A stretch of 64,000 nucleotides of DNA from Coenobita brevimanus (Eukaryota; Arthropoda; Malacostraca; Decapoda; Coenobitidae). The notes beneath the pieces were generated by a model, which was not told the origin of the DNA, ran no database searches, and saw only the letters and a list, made by a program, of their open reading frames with translations. Shown piece by piece: positions 35,041 to 47,619 of this stretch. How positions within the stretch are numbered: position 1 is the first letter of the stretch; each line of letters begins with the position of its first letter. The translations under genes and the position numbers were made by a program. Location: assembly GCA_032717465.1 (NCBI GenBank), contig CM064632.1, positions 24,504,101 through 24,568,100 on the forward strand, given 5' to 3'.

Positions 35041-35224
35041 GTGGATACATGAAATAGGAGAGGGAGGAGGAGGGGAGTTTTAAAATGGGTAATGGGCTTG
35101 ACGGGCTAGGATTTGTTGGGTGAAGGAGCCCGAGATGGTAAGCATTCTATGTGAAAATGGGCGGGATAGGTAGGCTGGCAAATATTTAGTCTAGGATTTT
35201 CCCTCTACCTTTACGATTTATTTT

Positions 35225-35415
35225 GCATATTACTCTTCTGTGTGGTGGAGAGGGACGGCTTCACGTGCTTGAACCGATGTAGCAGGACAACTTCACTGTC
35301 TGGTTATACAAGCGTCCTTCACCTCCCTCTCGGTCTCTTGAAAAGAGATGGTGGACGGCAGGACGAGGGTAACTCCACCGTACAGTCCACCAGGTTCATG
35401 TTCAGGTGGGCTATG
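35225..35415 (+). repeat. S2 SINE-like repeat, unit 1
   Basis: Shares ordered blocks with 2465-2662: GAGAGGGACGGCTTCACGTG, CACTGTCTGGTTATACAAGC, TCACCTCCCTC and CCAGGTTCATGTTCAGG. Confidence 0.5.
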
Positions 35416-35584
35416 GTGTATAGTATGATCATCAGCAATAACGACATCTTTGTAAAGGTTGTGGTTGTGGTGAGAAGAGACGTGATGGTCGTTGTGTTGA
35501 GTTGTAGGGATGGATATACCCTAGTCAGGGTGTTTGCTACTTACGAAAATGTCGAGATTAAAACAAGGTACAATAATTAAAACT

Positions 35585-35868
35585 CAAGAGCACATCTTAC
35601 AGTGTCGTAAGCAGAGAGCACATGTTACGGTGTGGTAAGAGCACGTTATGGTGTCATAAGGGGAATACACATGTTACGGTGTGATAATTGGAGAGCGCGT
35701 ATTACAGTGTAATAAGAAGGAAGCACATGTTACGGTGTCATAAGAGAGGAGTACATGTTACAGTGTCATAAGGGGAGAGCACATGTTACGGTGTCATTAG
35801 GGGAGGGCACATGTTACGGTGTCAGAAGGGGAGACACATGTTACGGTGTCACAAGAGGGAAATAAACT
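35585..35868 (+). repeat. 28-bp minisatellite, unit 1
   Basis: About ten degenerate units of about 28 bases with core CACATGTTACGGTGTCATAA followed by GGGGAG. Repeated in unit 2 at 42532-42815 and in inverted orientation at 63718-64000. Confidence 0.9.
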
Positions 35869-35999
35869 GGTGAGGAAGAAGTGCTAGTAAGGCTCTCATG
35901 CCACCAAAAAATGAATCAATAATACAGTATCCCATACGTCCTTTGTAATATCGATGTTGTAGGCCAGGCCATGAAATTTTAACTCCTTGAATGCGCCGA

Positions 36000-36029
36000 C
36001 GTATTTTTTTTTTTTTTTTTTTTTTTTTA
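36000..36029 (+). repeat. poly(T), unit 1
   Basis: A T run of about 24 bases. In the inverted third copy the same spot (near 63552-63582) holds ordinary mixed sequence, so the homopolymer is specific to the tandem units. Confidence 0.85.
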
Positions 36030-36324
36030 CTTCTTCCTGACGATCTTATTCACCTTGAGATAGACTTTTCAAACTGGACGGCTTAGATTTAACCTTCACT
36101 AACTTTTTGACTACCAGAGGCCTCTCCTAAGCTGAAGAGAATCTTTTTAAAATACGTCACAAAAACAATCGCCGTTCTCATATTTGACGTCTAAAGATGT
36201 ATATACGTAAAAATTTGCTCACTTATTTGTGCTTTCACTGTTGATTGATGAGGCGGAAACGAGGGAGAAAAAGATAATGGGTAGAAAGGGTGATGTATTC
36301 ATGCTTAAGACTCCTACGAATTAA

Positions 36325-36480
36325 GAATATCTGTCTATCTATCTACAACCAGACTCCTTTCTCTTACAGATCACGAACAAATCGCCATGCAACTCTGTCC
36401 TTCTCCGTCTGGATGCCCTTCCTCCTGCCCACACCACCCTCAGTCATATACCTGCCTACCTTATTCCTCTACTTCCATTA
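36325..36480 (-). repeat. LINE 3'-end fragment with GATA tail, unit 1
   Basis: On the minus strand the sequence reads toward GGCATCCAGACGGAGAAGGA, then a short stretch translating as DRVAWRFVRDL, resembling the DRATWRRFV end of the RTE-like LINE at 5.6 kb, then GTCTGGTTGTAGATAGATAG. I infer a short 3' remnant of a third RTE-like LINE. The same segment is at 43269-43424 and inverted at 63097-63250. Confidence 0.5.
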
Positions 36481-36535
36481 ACCATATGTATGTAAATTTA
36501 ATTATTACCGGGTACCGTTTCTTTTCGTGTTACTA

Positions 36536-36566
36536 CATATATATATATATATATATATAGATAGAT

Positions 36567-36605
<39 letters not shown>
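36536..36605 (+). repeat. (TA)n with GATA insert, unit 1 left of hairpin
   Basis: (TA)n interrupted by GATAGATAGATA near 36559-36570. Confidence 0.95.
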
Positions 36606-36609
<4 letters not shown>

Positions 36610-36694
36610 ACTTGCAATACTTTGGTGATAGAAACTCCGTGTACATTATCTAGCTGTTTGTACACGGAGTTTCTATCACCAAAGTATTGCAAGT

Positions 36695-36698
<4 letters not shown>
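36606..36698. repeat. 93-bp perfect hairpin in (TA)n, unit 1
   Basis: Left arm 36606-36644 and right arm 36660-36698 are exact reverse complements over 39 bases (starting TGTAACTTGCAATACTTTGG), with a 15-base loop. The flanks are (TA)n on both sides. This could be a minimal foldback or MITE inserted at a TA, or a small-RNA precursor-like hairpin. Confidence 0.95.
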
Positions 36699-36777
<79 letters not shown>

Positions 36778-36850
36778 TATAGATAGATAGATAGATAGAG
36801 ATAGATAGATAGATAGACAGATAGAAAGATAGATAGATATAGACAGACAA
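36699..36850 (+). repeat. (TA)n then (GATA)n, unit 1 right of hairpin
   Basis: (TA)n to about 36770, then GATA/GACA units to about 36850. Confidence 0.95.
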
Positions 36851-39378
36851 AGATAGAATGGAAAACGAAAACACGATAAGCTACGCGGGTAGGTGAATCA
36901 AGTGTTAAAGGCATTCCTATCGTAAATCCCTCGACCCTTGGTTGAATGCATAACAGAACAGCACATGCTGTCCGAAATCTGTACCAATACCTAAGCAACC
37001 TGTTCACTGTAATGCACGCAAACTTTACTAAAAACAATGCACACATTTACTGCGCTAGGGAGATGGGAGGTCTCGGCACAAAGGAAAAAAGGAAACGTTC
37101 TGGGACAGGTACACACTCATGCATGCTTCCATCTGTTTACTCATGCATACTTCCATCTGTTCTGCACACTCTGGGCACGCACCATCATGAGAAGACCCCT
37201 TTATTGATATCGTTTTACCTTAGTTACAGTCGCTATGATTATTTAGAGCGAAAATCCAGACAGCTAACGTGATTAAACATACCTTTTACTTTAACCTGCA
37301 GAAGCACCTTACCAAATTAATTTCTCTCTCATAGTCTTTTTTTATTATTATAATTTTTGGGGTGGTAAATAAACGTTTCACGATGAAGTTCTTTCCCTAT
37401 TGTTTTTAGGCATGTTCCTTTTGCTCTGTCAACTGTTTTTCGAATGTAATGACAAACATTTATTTCAACATACCCAAATCTACCAAAATTGTTGTTGACG
37501 TCCCAGTCGCCTTTTAGTACCTCTTCCACACATTTTAATCTAACCTGATCTAACCTAACCCTGCAGCTTAACCTAGCCGAATCTATTCTAGTAAGTTTTA
37601 GAAAGTTCGCCATCACGCCCGTGAAATAAAACGTCCAGACCAAAAGAGAAACAATATCAACAACACACATTATTTATGCCCAAAAAATATGCCCAAAATA
37701 GTGGATTTAACTACGTATGACTACGTCTCTTCCATTACGCCTGAGGAAAAACAAAAGTCGGTGAGGCATAAGGAACATTATGACAAAGGGTGTGGGGGAG
37801 GGAAGGGAAATACAGAGAAAACTGTTTACCGCCATGAAAATATTCAGAAAAAAACAGAAAACAAATTGGAGGAATAGGAACTGAACATGTAAGGTCTTTC
37901 TGCTGCTTAAACCACACATTTACCATGTATATTACCAATATCTTAAGCTGGCGATGTTTCTACCTGTTACTTTTCTCCTTTCAGCACGCTCATTTCCTCC
38001 ACTTACTCCCTTCTCACCCTCCCTTCCTTCTCCACCTCCCCTGGGGCACGAACACACTTGCTCAAAACATAATTTATGATCAACAAGAGAAAACAGGACA
38101 GGGTTCCGTCAAAGATCTCTTAGCTCAGCAAAACATACCCGGTGCTTCGTTTCCTTTCTTTTTGCCAATTAAATGTTTCGGGTAAGAGTCAGCGCCTATA
38201 AACCCTCCCTCTGCTCTTCTCAAATTTATAAACCACTCATCTATTCATCCTTATTCTCCTCTTGCAAATGTCTTTTTTTTTTTGTTCTAATTACCCAAAA
38301 GTGTAGACATTTTGTCGGTCACTGAGCTCAAGGATTGTATATAATCAATAAAATGCCGGTAAATATACTAAGCCATTTCCATCACACCTGTTGAGAGGCC
38401 AGCCTCAGTGTGTGACCCCCTCCCCCCACACACAAACAACACATGCTTCATGGTGTTTGAGTACGTCGCATTTAATGCACCGCACTGTATTTCACCCATA
38501 CGTCATTCTTCATCCCTTTTAACGACACGAAGTACCAAAGTGGGTAAACACTGAGATAAAATAAACAGTTCGAGTTTAACACACGGTCGTATGCTTAAAG
38601 CTGTGGGGCCTTTCCTAAGGGTACGGTATGCCAAAAGTACTTCACTCTCTGTAAGGGTTGTTCAAAATTTTTTTGAAGGGGAAGTATGTTATGACTTTCA
38701 CAAACCCTGTGTTTAATTATTCGTAAAAAAGTAGCTCTGAACATACAGAAAACAGTGTAAATAGTTTGTAAACAAAACCATAACATGCTAAATATACAAT
38801 GCAAGTATACGCTGCAACTAAATTGTTTGTTATTAATACCCGCGGGCTATACCTTAAGGAGTAACAGGTCAAGGGCAAGTCAGTCCCTAAGCTGCGCTTG
38901 TGGTGACATGCACTATTTTTTTTTTTTTTTTTCACAGTCGACAATAGTAAGGTAAGATCTTCAAACTGACATACTTAAACCACATTTACACATTATCTGA
39001 GTGACTTAAATGAATATCGGACGTTCAGTCAATGCTACAGGTAATAAAATAAAGTACATGTTGTCTCATATAACAAGTTACTATTCTTAGCACATAAGTC
39101 AAACTATGAAGCGTCGTGACGGCATCAGATCTCAAGCACTGCAAGCTGTATTTTTCTTTTCTTTCTTTTTTCTAATAAAATTTAAAAAAATTACGAGCAG
39201 CATCCTATTCATAATTCTTGGTAATCCTTAAGGAGACGGGACCGCCTTATTTTGCAGTTTTCTCACTTTTTCGTTACCCTTCAAGTATTCTCCAATTACA
39301 TTTGTTTCAATATATTATTTTTAGTGGTAAAAAGAACCTAAAAAAGCAGTTTGTTCACGGACGTATTTTGCAGCACAT
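36851..39378. other. unit 1 distal half, no gene recognised
   Basis: About 2.5 kb with no motif I recognise. Positions about 37190-37860 resemble 47620-48360 in scattered blocks (GAAGCACCTTACCAAATTAA and CGCTATGATTATTTAGAGCG), so this part is a diverged dispersed repeat. CCTAACC motifs occur near 37540-37580. A 113-codon minus frame at 37329-37670 has no recognisable domain. Confidence 0.45.
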
Positions 39379-39720
39379 GAAGACAGACGGACGCCATCTT
39401 AGAACGCTTTCTATATGCAAAATTACCCTTATCAAGGCCTACTTATCCAAACCTGAGCTAAAATTTCGTAACAAACCAATCTTATTCATCCTAACCTTAC
39501 CAACCCTATTTTTGGCTAACCTAACCACACTCAACCTAACCTGTGCGCGAAGACAGACGGACGCCATTTTAGAACGCCATTTTTAAGCAATTTACCTTTT
39601 ATCATGATGTGCCCATTTACTCAAACCTAACAGATTTTCGTACTTCAACCCAACCTTATTAATCCTAACCTATTTCATACAAACCTAACCAATTATTTGC
39701 CAACCTAACAAATTTTATGC
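39379..39720 (+). repeat. diverged ~170-bp tandem pair with CCTAACC motifs, unit 1
   Basis: GAAGACAGACGGACGCCATC at 39379 recurs at 39549, followed in both copies by similar sequence with multiple CTAACC motifs. The matching pair of unit 2 is at 46304-46645. Confidence 0.7.
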
Positions 39721-39821
39721 TAACCTAATCCTTTACGTAATCATTTTCCTTGTTTATTGGTGGATCCTCCTCCTACTCGAAAACACACTTCAGTATACCT
39801 TTATTAAGTCACTAGTTAGGT

Positions 39822-39847
39822 TTTTTTTTTTTTTTTTTTTTTTTTTT
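39822..39847 (+). repeat. poly(T) at the duplication junction
   Basis: A T run of about 26 bases ends unit 1 and directly precedes the truncated foldback element starting unit 2. The equivalent run ending unit 2 is at 46746-46776. Confidence 0.9.
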
Positions 39848-39900
39848 GAGCTCTGGAACCTCACTCTGTTAGCTCTGTTGCCACATCGTCGCCACACACG

Positions 39901-39949
<49 letters not shown>

Positions 39950-40260
39950 TATATATTAACTACTACTAATTGTATTTTCTTAATTTTTTCTCTTGTTTTC
40001 TACTTTTTTTCCACACCACCCCTGAGGTAAAAGTCTATAGGTGCGTTTTTTTTTTTTTTTTTTAAATAGCTTCCATGGCGGGAGACTGACCGAGTATGAC
40101 CCACTCACGCAGGGCTGTCCCTCGTGTCACCACCTGACAACGTCTCAAAGGCAACTCTGACAAGTCTTATGAGATGTATACTATACTACAGCTTTTTTAT
40201 TGAATTACATCTATACAGAGTGTTTAAAATTCATTTATAAGTAGTTACTAGCTTAAAATA

Positions 40261-40295
<35 letters not shown>

Positions 40296-40397
40296 AACAC
40301 AAATAATTACACGTGTGTCGGCGGCGATGTGACAACAGAGCTAACAGTGTGAGGTCCCAGAGAGCCCGACCCAAACTGCCTTGATAAAATAGAACGA
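39848..40397. mobile_element. foldback element, left arm truncated, unit 2
   Basis: Matches 32921-33450. The right arm is complete to AGAACGA at 40397. Confidence 0.75.
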
Positions 40398-40562
40398 TTG
40401 TAGCACCGTGGCAACTCGGCTCGTCTCGATACGTAATCCCGAAATAATCACCAGCTTAGAGCACCACCAGAGACAAGACTGATGCTTCGACAGGTTGTTT
40501 GTTTTGTGTTATACTTGCTGCATGGCTAGGTGGCTGGATAAATGTATAAAAAGATGGATGGA

Positions 40563-41747
40563 TATCTATCTATCTATATATGGTACCTAGACTGCTTCCC
40601 GCAAGGGAGGTAGCCGAGACAGGACGACACACTCCCCATTTACTCATCCATTCAAACACATTCATTCGCATCTTAGCCCCAAAGGGGAGAACGGACAGAT
40701 CCTCACCGCACCACACCGCACAAGGGTCAACTGCGCAATGCAATCAGTGACATCCGCAGCAGGGCCCGACAGCAGAACTGGTTTACCCCTGCCACATCAT
40801 AACAGACCCATCCCCTTACCCGCACCTGACCTGACTAGCTGATCCGACCAAATGCGGGAGAATATCCCCTCAGGGCTGCGTCATCACTTAGTCATTCACA
40901 ATTTCTCTCCATTTATTTCTGTCACGCACAGCCACTCTTCCTTGCTCAACAGACATCCCTCTCGCATCCAGCGCTCTCTTCACACTGTCCATCTATCCTA
41001 TTCGTGGTCTTCCTCTCAGCCTTACACCTCTCACATCAGATCTAGTTATCTTTTTCACCAATCGCTCATTATCCATTCTCTCCATATGCCCAAACCATCG
41101 CAACACCCTCTGCTCAACTCTACCAGCCATCTCCCGAACAACTCCAGTTCTCCTTCGCACTTCATCATTTCGCACCCGATCCATACGCGTCACTCCACAC
41201 ATACTCCTCAGACACCTCATCTCCATTACATTCAAACTTTTCCTCTCTGCTACACCCATATTCCATGTTTCAGCCCCATATAATGCAGTCGGTACCACAA
41301 CACCCTCATACAGCCTTCTCTTTACATCCATTCTAAGCGAACGACATTTAAACACTTTTTCATTCCTCCCAGCACCTTTCCTACTTCATTTATTCTAAAC
41401 TTCACTTCTTCATCTGTTCTTCCATCCACAGCAACATGTGACCCTAGATATTTAAAACACTCCACCTCCTCAAGCAACTCGCCATTCAAAACTATATTCA
41501 TCCCCCTACCATCTATCAACCTCGTACACTTCATCACTTTACTCTTATTCTCATTTACTTTCAATTTCCTCCTTTCACACACCCTTCCAAACTCCTCTAC
41601 TAACTGTCTCAATCTCTCCTCTGAATCAGTCACCAGTGCAGTATCATCTGCAAACAGCAGCTGCTTCAGATTCCACTCTCCACCATCAACATTTACCAGA
41701 CTCAGACGACCTAAAACTCTTGCATTTACCTCCCTTACAACACTAAC
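40563..41747 (-). mobile_element. RTE-like LINE fragment in unit 2
   Basis: Copy of 33616-34800 with the same frameshift and the same TAG, so it was already broken before the duplication. The RT relic runs 40888-41744. One Arg-to-Lys change distinguishes it (EVKFR here, EVRFR in unit 1). Confidence 0.82.
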
Positions 41748-42171
41748 GGATAGATATAACCGATGAATGAATGTGGACAGACGGACAAAGAAATGGACGG
41801 ATACATGGATAATGGACAAAGAAATGGATGGACTGATAACGGGATGACTTAGCTGATGGATAGACGGATTAATGCACGGATAACTGGGTGAAGAAACAGG
41901 TCGTTGGATAAATGGATGAGGCCATGGGTATATGGATAGCAAGGCGGATAAAAAGGTTGACTGATAGACCAATGAACTGGTGTGTCCGTGGATACATGAA
42001 ATAGGAGAGGGAGGAGGAGGGGAGTTTTAAAATGGGTAATGGGCTTGACGGGCTAGGATTTGTTGGGTGAAGGAGCCCGAGATGGTAAGCATTCTATGTG
42101 AAAATGGGCGGGATAGGTAGGCTGGCAAATATTTAGTCTAGGATTTTCCCTCTACCTTTACGATTTATTTT

Positions 42172-42362
42172 GCATATTACTCTTCTGTGTGGTGGAGAGG
42201 GACGGCTTCACGTGCTTGAACCGATGTAGCAGGACAACTTCACTGTCTGGTTATACAAGCGTCCTTCACCTCCCTCTCGGTCTCTTGAAAAGAGATGGTG
42301 GACGGCAGGACGAGGGTAACTCCACCGTACAGTCCACCAGGTTCATGTTCAGGTGGGCTATG
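42172..42362 (+). repeat. S2 SINE-like repeat, unit 2
   Basis: Duplicate of 35225-35415. Confidence 0.5.
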
Positions 42363-42531
42363 GTGTATAGTATGATCATCAGCAATAACGACATCTTTGT
42401 AAAGGTTGTGGTTGTGGTGAGAAGAGACGTGATGGTCGTTGTGTTGAGTTGTAGGGATGGATATACCCTAGTCAGGGTGTTTGCTACTTACGAAAATGTC
42501 GAGATTAAAACAAGGTACAATAATTAAAACT

Positions 42532-42815
42532 CAAGAGCACATCTTACAGTGTCGTAAGCAGAGAGCACATGTTACGGTGTGGTAAGAGCACGTTATGGTG
42601 TCATAAGGGGAATACACATGTTACGGTGTGATAATTGGAGAGCGCGTATTACAGTGTAATAAGAAGGAAGCACATGTTACGGTGTCATAAGAGAGGAGTA
42701 CATGTTACAGTGTCATAAGGGGAGAGCACATGTTACGGTGTCATTAGGGGAGGGCACATGTTACGGTGTCAGAAGGGGAGACACATGTTACGGTGTCACA
42801 AGAGGGAAATAAACT
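42532..42815 (+). repeat. 28-bp minisatellite, unit 2
   Basis: Duplicate of 35585-35868 with the same unit order, so the array has not changed length since duplication. Confidence 0.9.
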
Positions 42816-43268
42816 GGTGAGGAAGAAGTGCTAGTAAGGCTCTCATGCCACCAAAAAATGAATCAATAATACAGTATCCCATACGTCCTTTGTAATATCG
42901 ATGTTGTAGGCCAGGCCATGAAATTTTAACTCCTTGAATGCGCCGACGTATTTTTTTTTTTTTTTTTTTTTTACTTCTTCCTGACGATCTTATTCACCTT
43001 GAGATAGACTTTTCAAACTGGACGGCTTAGATTTAACCTTCACTAACTTTTTGACTACCAGAGGCCTCTCCTAAGCTGAAGAGAATCTTTTTAAAATACG
43101 TCACAAAAACAATCGCCGTTCTCATATTTGACGTCTAAAGATGTATATACGTAAAAATTTGCTCACTTATTTGTGCTTTCACTGTTGATTGATGAGGCGG
43201 AAACGAGGGAGAAAAAGATAATGGGTAGAAAGGGTGATGTATTCATGCTTAAGACTCCTACGAATTAA

Positions 43269-43424
43269 GAATATCTGTCTATCTATCTACAACCAGACTC
43301 CTTTCTCTTACAGATCACGAACAAATCGCCATGCAACTCTGTCCTTCTCCGTCTGGATGCCCTTCCTCCTGCCCACACCACCCTCAGTCATATACCTGCC
43401 TACCTTATCCCTCTACTTCCATTA
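43269..43424 (-). repeat. LINE 3'-end fragment with GATA tail, unit 2
   Basis: Duplicate of 36325-36480 with one substitution. Confidence 0.5.
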
Positions 43425-43476
43425 ACCATATGTATGTAAATTTAATTATTACCGGGTACCGTTTCTTTTCGTGTTA

Positions 43477-43479
<3 letters not shown>

Positions 43480-43563
<84 letters not shown>
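43480..43563 (+). repeat. (TA)n, unit 2 left of hairpin
   Basis: Uninterrupted TA run; the GATA interruption of unit 1 is absent. Confidence 0.95.
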
Positions 43564-43567
<4 letters not shown>

Positions 43568-43652
43568 ACTTGCAATACTTTGGTGATAGAAACTCCGTGT
43601 ACATTATCTAGCTGTTTGTACACGGAGTTTCTATCACCAAAGTATTGCAAGT

Positions 43653-43656
<4 letters not shown>
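43564..43656. repeat. 93-bp perfect hairpin in (TA)n, unit 2
   Basis: Identical to 36606-36698: 39-base exact inverted arms with a 15-base loop. Confidence 0.95.
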
Positions 43657-43695
<39 letters not shown>

Positions 43696-43765
43696 TATAG
43701 ATAGATAGATAGATAGAGATAGATAGATAGATAGACAGATAGAAAGATAGATAGATATAGACAGA
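43657..43765 (+). repeat. (TA)n then (GATA)n, unit 2
   Basis: The TA part is much shorter than in unit 1, a length polymorphism between units. Confidence 0.95.
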
Positions 43766-46303
43766 CAGAGATAGAATGGAAAACGAAAACACGATAAGCT
43801 ACGCGGGTAGGTGAATCAAGTGTTAAAGGCATTCCTATCGTAAATCCCTCGACCCTTGGTTGAATGCATAACAGAACAGCACACACTGTCCGAAATCTGT
43901 ACCAATACCTAAGCAACCTGTTCACTGTAATGCACGCAAACTTTACTAAAAACAATGCACACATTTACTGCGCTAGGGAGATGGGAGGTCTCGGCACAAA
44001 GGAAAAAAGGAAACGTTCTGGGACAGGTACACACTCATGCATGCTTCCATCTGTTTACTCATGCATACTTCCATCTGTTCTGCACACTCTGGGCACGCAC
44101 CATCATGAGAAGACCCCTTTATTGATATCGTTTTACCTTAGTTACAGTCGCTATGATTATTTAGAGCGAAAATCCAGACAGCTAACGTGATTAAACATAC
44201 CTTTTACTTTAACCTGCAGAAGCACCTTACCAAATTAATTTCTCTCTCATAGTCTTTTTTTATTATTATAATTTTTGGGGTGGTAAATAAACGTTTCACG
44301 ATGAAGTTCTTTCCCTATTGTTTTTAGGCATGTTCCTTTTGCTCTGTCAACTGTTTTTCGAATGTAATGACAAACATTTATTTCAACATACCCAAATCTA
44401 CCAAAATTGTTGTTGACGTCCCAGTCGCCTTTTAGTACCTCTTCCACACATTTTAATCTAACCTGATCTAACCTAACCCTGCAGCTTAACCTAGCCGAAT
44501 CTATTCTAGTAAGTTTTAGAAAGTTCGCCATCACGCCCGTGAAATAAAACGTCCAGACCAAAAGAGAAACAATATCAACAACACACATTATTTATGCCCA
44601 AAAAATATGCCCAAAATAGTGGATTTAACTACGTATGACTACGTCTCTTCCATTACGCCTGAGGAAAAACAAAAGTCGGTGAGGCATAAGGAACATTATG
44701 ACAAAGGGTGTGGGGGAGGGAAGGGAAATACAGAGAAAACTGTTTACCGCCATGAAAATATTCAGAAAAAAAAAATTGGAGGAATAGGAACTGAACATGT
44801 AAGGTCTTTCTGCTGCTTAAACCATACATTTACCATGTATATTACCAATATCTTAAGCTGGCGATGTTTCTACCTGTTACTTTTCTCCTTTCAGCACGCT
44901 CATTTCCTCCACTTACTCCCTTCTCACCCTCCCTTCCTTCTCCACCTCCCCTGGGGCACGAACACACTTGCTCAAAACATAATTTATGATCAACAAGAGA
45001 AAACAGGACAGGGTTCCGTCAAAGATCTCTTAGCTCAGCAAAACATACCCGGTGCTTCGTTTCCTTTCTTTTTGCCAATTAAATGTTTCGGGTAAGAGTC
45101 AGCGCCTATAAACCCTCCCTCTGCTCTTCTCAAATTTATAAACCACTCATCTATTCATCCTTATTCTCCTCTTGCAAATGTCTTTTTTTTTTTTTTCTAA
45201 TTACCCAAAAGTGTAGACATTTTGTCGGTCACTGAGCTCAAGAATTGTATATAATTAATAAATGCCAGTAAATATACTAAGCCATTTCCATCACACCTGT
45301 TGAGAGGCCACCCTCAGTGTGTGACCCCCTCCCCCCACACACAAACAACACACGTTTCATGGTGTTTGATTACGTCGCATTTAATACACCGCACTGTATT
45401 TCACCCATACGTCATTCTTCACCCCTTTTAACGACACGAAGAACCAAAGTAGGTAAACACTGAGATAAACAGTTCGAGTTTAACACACGGTCGTATGCTT
45501 AAAGCTGTGGGGCCTTTCCTAAGGGTCCTATATCAAAATGTTACGGTATGCCAAAAGTACTTCACTCTCTCTGTAAGGGTTGTTCAAAATTTTTTTTGAA
45601 GGGGAAGTATGTTATGACTTTCACAAACCCTATATTTAATTATTCGTAACAAGGTAGCTCTGAACATACAGAAAACAATGTAAATAGTTTGTAAACAAAA
45701 TCATAACATGCTAAAAATACAATGCAAGTATACGCTGCAACTAAATTGTTTGTTATTAATACCCGCGGTCTATACCTTAAGGAGTAACAGGTCAAGGGCA
45801 AGTCAGTCCCTAAGCTGCGCTTGTGGTGACATGCACTATTTTTTTTTTTTTTTTTCACAGTCGACAATAGTAAGGTAAGATCTTCAAACTGACATACTTA
45901 AACCACATTTACACATTATCTGAGTGACTTAAATGAATATCGGACGTTCAGTCAATGCTACAGGTAATAAAATAAAGTACATGTTGTCTCATATAACAAG
46001 TTACTATTCTTAGCACATAAGTCAAACTATGAAGCGTCGTGACGGCATCAGATCTCAAGCACTGCAAGCTGTATTTTTCTTTTCTTTCTTTTTTTCTAAT
46101 AAAATTTAAAAAAAAATACGAGCAGCATCCTATTCATAATTCTTGGTAATCCTTAAGGAGACGGGACCGCCTTATTTTGCAGTTTTCTCACTTTTTCCTT
46201 ACCCTTCAAGTATTCTCCAATTGCATTTGTTTCAATATATTATTTTTAGTGGTAAAAAGAACCTAAAAAAGCAGTTTGTTCACGGACATATCTTGCAGTC
46301 CAT
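43766..46303. other. unit 2 distal half, no gene recognised
   Basis: Duplicate of 36851-39378 with scattered substitutions, mostly clustered around 45240-45660 and 46200-46310. Confidence 0.45.
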
Positions 46304-46645
46304 GAAGACAGACGGACGCCATCTTAGAACGCTTTCTATATGCAAAATTACCCTTATCAAGGCCTACTTATCCAAACCTGAGCTAAAATTTCGTAACAAA
46401 CCAATCTTATTCATCCTAACCTTACCAACCCTATTTTTGGCTAACCTAACCACACTCAACCTAACCTGTGCGCGAAGACAGACGGACGCCATTTTAGAAC
46501 GCCATTTTTAAGCAATTTACCTTTTATCATGATGTGCCCATTTACTCAAACCTAACAAATTTTCGTACTTCAACCCAACCTTATTAATCCTAACCTATTT
46601 CATACAAACCTAACCAATTATTTGCCAACCTAACAAATTTTATGC
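46304..46645 (+). repeat. diverged tandem pair with CCTAACC motifs, unit 2
   Basis: Duplicate of 39379-39720. Confidence 0.7.
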
Positions 46646-46742
46646 TAACCTAATCCTTTACGTAATCATTTTCCTTGTTTATTGGTGGATCCTCCTCCTA
46701 CTCGAAAACACACTTCAGTATACCTTTATTAAGTCACTAGTT

Positions 46743-46776
<34 letters not shown>

Positions 46777-46777
<1 letters not shown>

Positions 46778-47619
46778 TCCTACGTCTCCCGATTACCTAA
46801 TTCTTATAACCGCAACGCTAGTTATCATATATACAACATAAGTACTGACGGAAAAGTTCATTATCGTAAAAGTATATACAGTATACATAACACAAGTGCT
46901 TTAACATAAAAATAAAAAAGGAAAACTTTTGTTTTGTTGTTGATAGACATCGTAATGAATTGTACGGTGACTCCCTTGGGTGCGGACCTTCCGACGTACC
47001 AACTACGCAGGACTACCAACCACCCCTTTTCCCTTAATACTGTACAGCATACCGTGTAAAAACTGAGGGCTTGCTTGTGCTTTCCTTACTGTGTAAAGTG
47101 GGGACCAATGCAGGGCCTCTCCATTTGTGTGTAAGCATATGGCCATCAGTGATCGGCTAATATATTCCTACAGACGCTGCGGGTATCACTGGAGATGGAA
47201 AATAAACACTTACCTGGTCCCACTGTCTGATATCTTGGTCCACTCCTTCCTGCTTGTTCTTTCACTACCCACAGCTATTGCCCTAACGTCTCGTCTAGGG
47301 GCACACACTCAGGTCGTTGATAAAGCACCACTAAGGAAATAAAACTAAGCAACAGCGACTTGCATCCAGTTAGGAGGCAGGCGCATAAATAAACATGAGG
47401 TTGAGGAAACTTAGGCGTGACGTCATGGGATCCAGCCAATAAGAGCCTTCTCTGAGTTTCTATATATTTAATTGATTGCTACTCTTGCTGCTAGTGAAGA
47501 CAGAATCTCTACACTCGTACAGTTACTTGATACTTATGTCGATGCGATTCACCATGCTTTTTCTTAACAAGATGCGTCATCATCATCAATCATACGATCC
47601 ATTTCAGGACAATGTTCGG
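46777..47619. other. unannotated unique spacer
   Basis: No gene recognised; the open frames are short and lack motifs. Confidence 0.5.

Larger units (their letters stand above)
32921..39847 (+). repeat. 6.93-kb tandem duplication, unit 1
   Basis: About 6,927 bases are repeated almost base for base at 39848-46776. Differences are mainly microsatellite length, a short coding difference in the LINE fragment (34443 region), a small deletion near 44770 relative to 37850, and rare substitutions. The unit starts inside the left arm of the foldback element and ends in a poly(T) run. Offsets between matching landmarks are 6947 at the left, 6918 in the middle and 6925 at the right. Confidence 0.95.
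39848..46776 (+). repeat. 6.93-kb tandem duplication, unit 2
   Basis: Second, near-identical unit. Its left end lacks the first ~30 bases of the foldback arm present before unit 1. After its terminal poly(T) the sequence becomes unique (GTCCTACGTCTCCCGATTAC). It could be a genuine recent duplication or two haplotypes placed in series by an assembler. Confidence 0.95.

Noticed and set aside
35585..35868. Possible CRISPR-like array (28-bp repeated core)
   Set aside because: The units are contiguous and degenerate without distinct spacers; a eukaryotic minisatellite.
37329..37670. 113-codon minus frame, identical at 44247-44588
   Set aside because: The conservation reflects the recent duplication; no recognisable domain, and the frame crosses CCTAACC repeats.
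47127..47342. 71-codon plus frame in unique DNA
   Set aside because: No motif, short, no splice or promoter context; expected by chance.
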